DNA of 64,000 nt from Candidatus Pantoea deserta (GTDB lineage: Bacteria > Pseudomonadota > Gammaproteobacteria > Enterobacterales > Enterobacteriaceae), in contig NZ_RMVG01000003.1 of the NCBI RefSeq assembly GCF_003813865.1, positions 310,001-374,000 of the forward strand, read 5' to 3'. The notes beneath the pieces are model-generated. The model was not told the DNA's origin. It ran no database searches and worked only from the letters and a program-made list of their open reading frames with translations. A program made the position numbers and the translations under genes. Shown here piece after piece: positions 58,977-64,000 of this stretch (positions within the stretch are counted from its first letter, which is position 1; every line of letters begins with the position of its first letter).

Positions 58977-58986
58977 TCAGGGCAGG

Positions 58987-60453
58987 TTAGTAGGCGCCGT
59001 CGCGACGCAGTACCACACCGGCAGTTTTAAACAGAATGGCGATATCGGTCCACAGCGCCCAGTTTTTCACATACCAGGAGTCGAAGTAGACGCGGGTATC
59101 ATAGTCAATATCATTTCGGCCGCTCACCTGCCACAGGCCGGTCATACCCGGTTTCGCCATCAGATAGTAGTCAACGTCGCCGGCGTAGCGCTCCAGCTCG
59201 GCTTCAATAACCGGACGCGGACCCACCAGACTCATTTCGCCGCGAATAACGTTCCACAGCTGCGGTAGCTCATCCAGGCTGGTTTTTCGCAGGAAACCGC
59301 CGATTTTGGTAATGCGCGGATCTTTTTTGAGCTTGAAGTCTTTATCCCATTCGGCGCGCGCCTCTGCGCTGGTCGCCAGCAGCTGCTCAAGCACCTCTTT
59401 GGAGTTGGTTACCATCGAGCGGAACTTCAGGCACTTAAACTTTTCGCCGTTCTGGCCAACGCGCTCGTGGCCGTAGATAGCGTTGCCGCCATCGCGCTTC
59501 ACCATATAGCAGAGCAGACCAAAAACCGGCGCGAGGAACAGCAGCAGCAGCGAGGCCACCACCACGTCGAAGCAGCGCTTCAGGAAGCGGGATGAACGCT
59601 TGGCCAGGCTGTTGCTGACGCGCAGGATCATCACCTCATGGCTAAAGATAAAGGACATGTCGGTGCCGTACAGCGGCACGCCGCGCAGAGTAGGAATAAC
59701 CGAGACCGAGCGGCAGTTCATTTTCGACAGGAACTTCAGCCAGGTGTCGCGCACCGCCTGTTGCTCAAATTCGGTGGCGACAATGAACTGGACGTTATCG
59801 CGGTCAATGGTCTGCCAGTTAATATCCTGCTGGTTAATTACTGGCACGCCATTCACGTTCGTCAGGGTGGACTCATCGTCGGTATTGATAAAGGCCTGCA
59901 CGTTGTAGCCCAGAATCTCTTCGCTCTGCAGGGCGGCATAGGCTTCCATGGCGTTCTTGCCTGACCCGATGATGATCGTCTCTTTTTGCCACTGCCCGGC
60001 GCGGTTGATGGCGCGTTTGACCCCGGCGCGCATCAGCGGCAGCAGCAGCAGCGCATAGCTCCAGCTAAAAAACCAGACCATGCGCGAGAAGTCCCACTTG
60101 GAAAAGGCGATCAGCGCCAGATCCAGCAGCGAAAACACAAACAAGGTTTTGATAACTTCTTTCAACTCAAACCAAAAGGGTTTGCGGTAGGTGTAGTGAC
60201 GCATGCGCATCCAAAAATAAGCGGTGCACAAAACAGAAAGCGCAAACTGCGCGATAAAACGGTATTCGATTTGATGTGGCGGAATAAACGCATCCAGATC
60301 GCCCCAGATCCCCTGGATAGTGGCCGCGGATAAAAATAGCGCCAGATTAAGAGCGATCAAATCGGAAAAGCTTAATGCCAGTTTTGCAAGGATATTTTTA
60401 CGCGTACCGCTCCACGAGCGGCTCGCATCATTCATCACCAGTGTACTTGCCAT
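58987..60453 (-). CDS. undecaprenyl-phosphate galactose (hexose)-1-phosphotransferase, WbaP/AmsG/WceG type
   Basis: A 488-aa polyisoprenyl-phosphate hexose-1-phosphate transferase, the priming enzyme of O-antigen or exopolysaccharide synthesis. Four N-terminal helices (about 22-150), a CoA-binding-like domain (about 158-280, TIIIGSGKNAMEAY), then a re-entrant helix (FLKRCFDVVVASLLLLFLAPVF) and the catalytic C-terminal domain (KFRSMV, KKDPRITKIGGFLRKTSLDELPQLWNV, SLVGPRPV, MTGLWQVSGR). The end YFDSWYVKNWALWTDIAILFKTA is typical of WbaP/AmsG. No other polysaccharide gene is near, so it is an orphan copy. Confidence 0.93.
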   Translation of the reverse strand: MASTLVMNDASRSWSGTRKNILAKLALSFSDLIALNLALFLSAATIQGIWGDLDAFIPPHQIEYRFIAQFALSVLCTAYFWMRMRHYTYRKPFWFELKEVIKTLFVFSLLDLALIAFSKWDFSRMVWFFSWSYALLLLPLMRAGVKRAINRAGQWQKETIIIGSGKNAMEAYAALQSEEILGYNVQAFINTDDESTLTNVNGVPVINQQDINWQTIDRDNVQFIVATEFEQQAVRDTWLKFLSKMNCRSVSVIPTLRGVPLYGTDMSFIFSHEVMILRVSNSLAKRSSRFLKRCFDVVVASLLLLFLAPVFGLLCYMVKRDGGNAIYGHERVGQNGEKFKCLKFRSMVTNSKEVLEQLLATSAEARAEWDKDFKLKKDPRITKIGGFLRKTSLDELPQLWNVIRGEMSLVGPRPVIEAELERYAGDVDYYLMAKPGMTGLWQVSGRNDIDYDTRVYFDSWYVKNWALWTDIAILFKTAGVVLRRDGAY

Positions 60454-60834
60454 AACACCTGCTCTCTTCTTTCTTCAGTAAAAGATGGCCTGACCAGAAT
60501 CAAGTACGCGCTCAGGAGTGGACAACCAGAACACTTAAATAAAAAAGTATTCAGTTTTTACAGTCATTAGAGCCATACAGGCTGCGGAGAGGAGATAATA
60601 AATTTACGTGACAGGAATCACGAAAATCCGCAGCAACGATTATGAGTATGCAGTAGATATTTGACGGAGTTAATACGGAATAAATCTGAAAAACATTTTT
60701 TTGCCTAAAGTTTTACCCGAATAACTTATTGAAATTAAGGCATAAAACACAAGGCGAGCTGGAAATAACCAAATGGTTGAGGATGATTTTTAGGAATTAC
60801 CGCCAGGAATGATCGCTGGCGGAGAGAGAAGCGA
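60454..60834. other. leader region of the orphan sugar transferase
   Basis: 381 nt, AT-rich, no ORF. It contains a 7-bp hairpin (CCGCCAG/CTGGCGG, about 60800-60823) just after the 77-aa gene. Read on the minus strand this includes GGCGGTA, resembling the core of the RfaH ops element (GGCGGTAG). Confidence 0.45.
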
Positions 60835-61068
60835 TCAGGCAGGTTTTTTTAATACCCACTGGTCTTGCTGCTTATCGTAGTGCGCAATTTGTAAATCTAC
60901 CGGTTCGCCGTCAATCCAGGCGGGAACGCTGGTGTCATGATCCCAGCCGTCAAGCTGATAACTCAGGCCGGGATTAGTCTGGCAGGGAATACTAACGGTC
61001 TGTAGATTATCGCTGTCGAGTTCGGCATCAATAATCTCATAGCGACCTATTTTAACTACGTGCCCCAT
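60835..61068 (-). CDS. small protein of unknown function
   Basis: A 77-aa soluble protein I do not recognise (MGHVVKIGRYEIIDAELDSD...). It is acidic, with three tryptophans, and predicted beta strands (KIGRYEIIDAEL, VDLQIAHYDKQQDQWVLKK); no signal peptide. GGGAG lies seven bases before ATG, supporting translation. It is in the same direction as and follows cvrA by 75 nt, and lies upstream of the sugar transferase. Confidence 0.7.
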   Translation of the reverse strand: MGHVVKIGRYEIIDAELDSDNLQTVSIPCQTNPGLSYQLDGWDHDTSVPAWIDGEPVDLQIAHYDKQQDQWVLKKPA

Positions 61069-61143
61069 AATATGCTCCCGTTCGCTGGGTTAAATAATGA
61101 GCATAGCTGTTTCCGCCAGAATTTCGAGCCATATTAAGTCGGA

Positions 61144-62871
<1,728 letters not shown>

Positions 62872-63087
62872 TGTGGTCTCCTGCGGTTACGACGTTCATA
62901 AGAAGGCTGGCGCGTGGAATTACCGGGCATCTGCGAAAAGATAATGCATAATCAGTAAGTTGTCAGTGCGATAGCTTTATTTTTGCCAATAGATTTTTCT
63001 GTTTAAGCACAGGCTTAATGTGCAAAAAAAAGGCGTTGTTCGTCAAGGGGATTAAGGGCGGGTATTTTGGCAGGTATTCAGACGATT

Positions 63088-63119
63088 AAAAAAAAAGCCG
63101 GTCAGCGACCGGCTTAGCG
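63088..63119 (-). terminator. terminator of yeaH
   Basis: Stem GCCGGTC/GACCGGC (about 63100-63116) with a short loop, followed on the minus strand by nine T. It begins just beyond the yeaH stop. Confidence 0.9.

Positions 63120-64000
<881 letters not shown>

Overview
The window is a chromosomal segment of a gammaproteobacterium of the order Enterobacterales, most likely Erwiniaceae (Pantoea/Erwinia/Mixta-like). Most proteins are close, full-length homologues of Escherichia coli K-12 proteins: CspC differs at about one residue, and the dadA-dadX and minCDE blocks are standard. Gene order, a manganese catalase and an orphan AmsG/WceG-type sugar transferase point away from Escherichia itself. 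GC content is moderately high in genes and drops in the accessory gaps. The genus is inference; family-level placement rests on remembered protein similarity, not on a search.

Layout. 0-7.2 kb: the tail of eda, purT with a perfect PurR operator, yebE, ptrB, exoX-holE, yobA-yebZ-yebY and the sRNA SdsR. 7.2-11.5 kb: a gene-poor accessory pocket with an unrecognised secreted protein, a PH-SHOCT protein, a KatN-type manganese catalase and two small orphan proteins. 11.5-25.5 kb: pphA, rsmF, the letAB lipid-transport pair, msrC, proQ-prc, htpX (sigma32-like promoter), yebQ, kdgR, yobH and yebO. 25.5-31.6 kb: an MBL-fold hydrolase, a shortened yobF, cspC, rlmA, yobD and manXYZ (mannose PTS). 32-46.3 kb: yoaE, a pdeD-like CSS-EAL gene, sdaA, pabB-nudL, yoaH, yoaB, yoaA, tsaB, yeaY, fadD (with a FadR operator) and rnd.

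46.3-57.7 kb: minCDE, ycgL, ycgM, ycgN, dsbB, nhaB, fadR, ycgB and dadAX. In E. coli this block lies far from rnd, so the window joins two regions that are separate there. 57.7-64 kb: a Bcr/CflA-type efflux pump, an orphan undecaprenyl-phosphate sugar-1-phosphotransferase, a 77-aa orphan, cvrA (nhaP2) in inverted orientation relative to dadAX, and the C-terminal part of yeaH, cut by the window end.

Functional themes are envelope maintenance (letAB, prc, htpX, dsbB, yeaY), stationary-phase and stress functions (sdsR, katN, ycgB, yeaH), fatty-acid control (fadR with its target fadD), D/L-alanine and L-serine catabolism, and ion homeostasis (nhaB, cvrA, yoaE). I found no tRNA, rRNA, insertion sequence, prophage or CRISPR array. 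No clearly new multi-gene system is visible. The best leads are the 7.2-11.5 kb pocket (with a cluster of Dam sites), the close placement of ycgB and yeaH, and the orphan sugar transferase.
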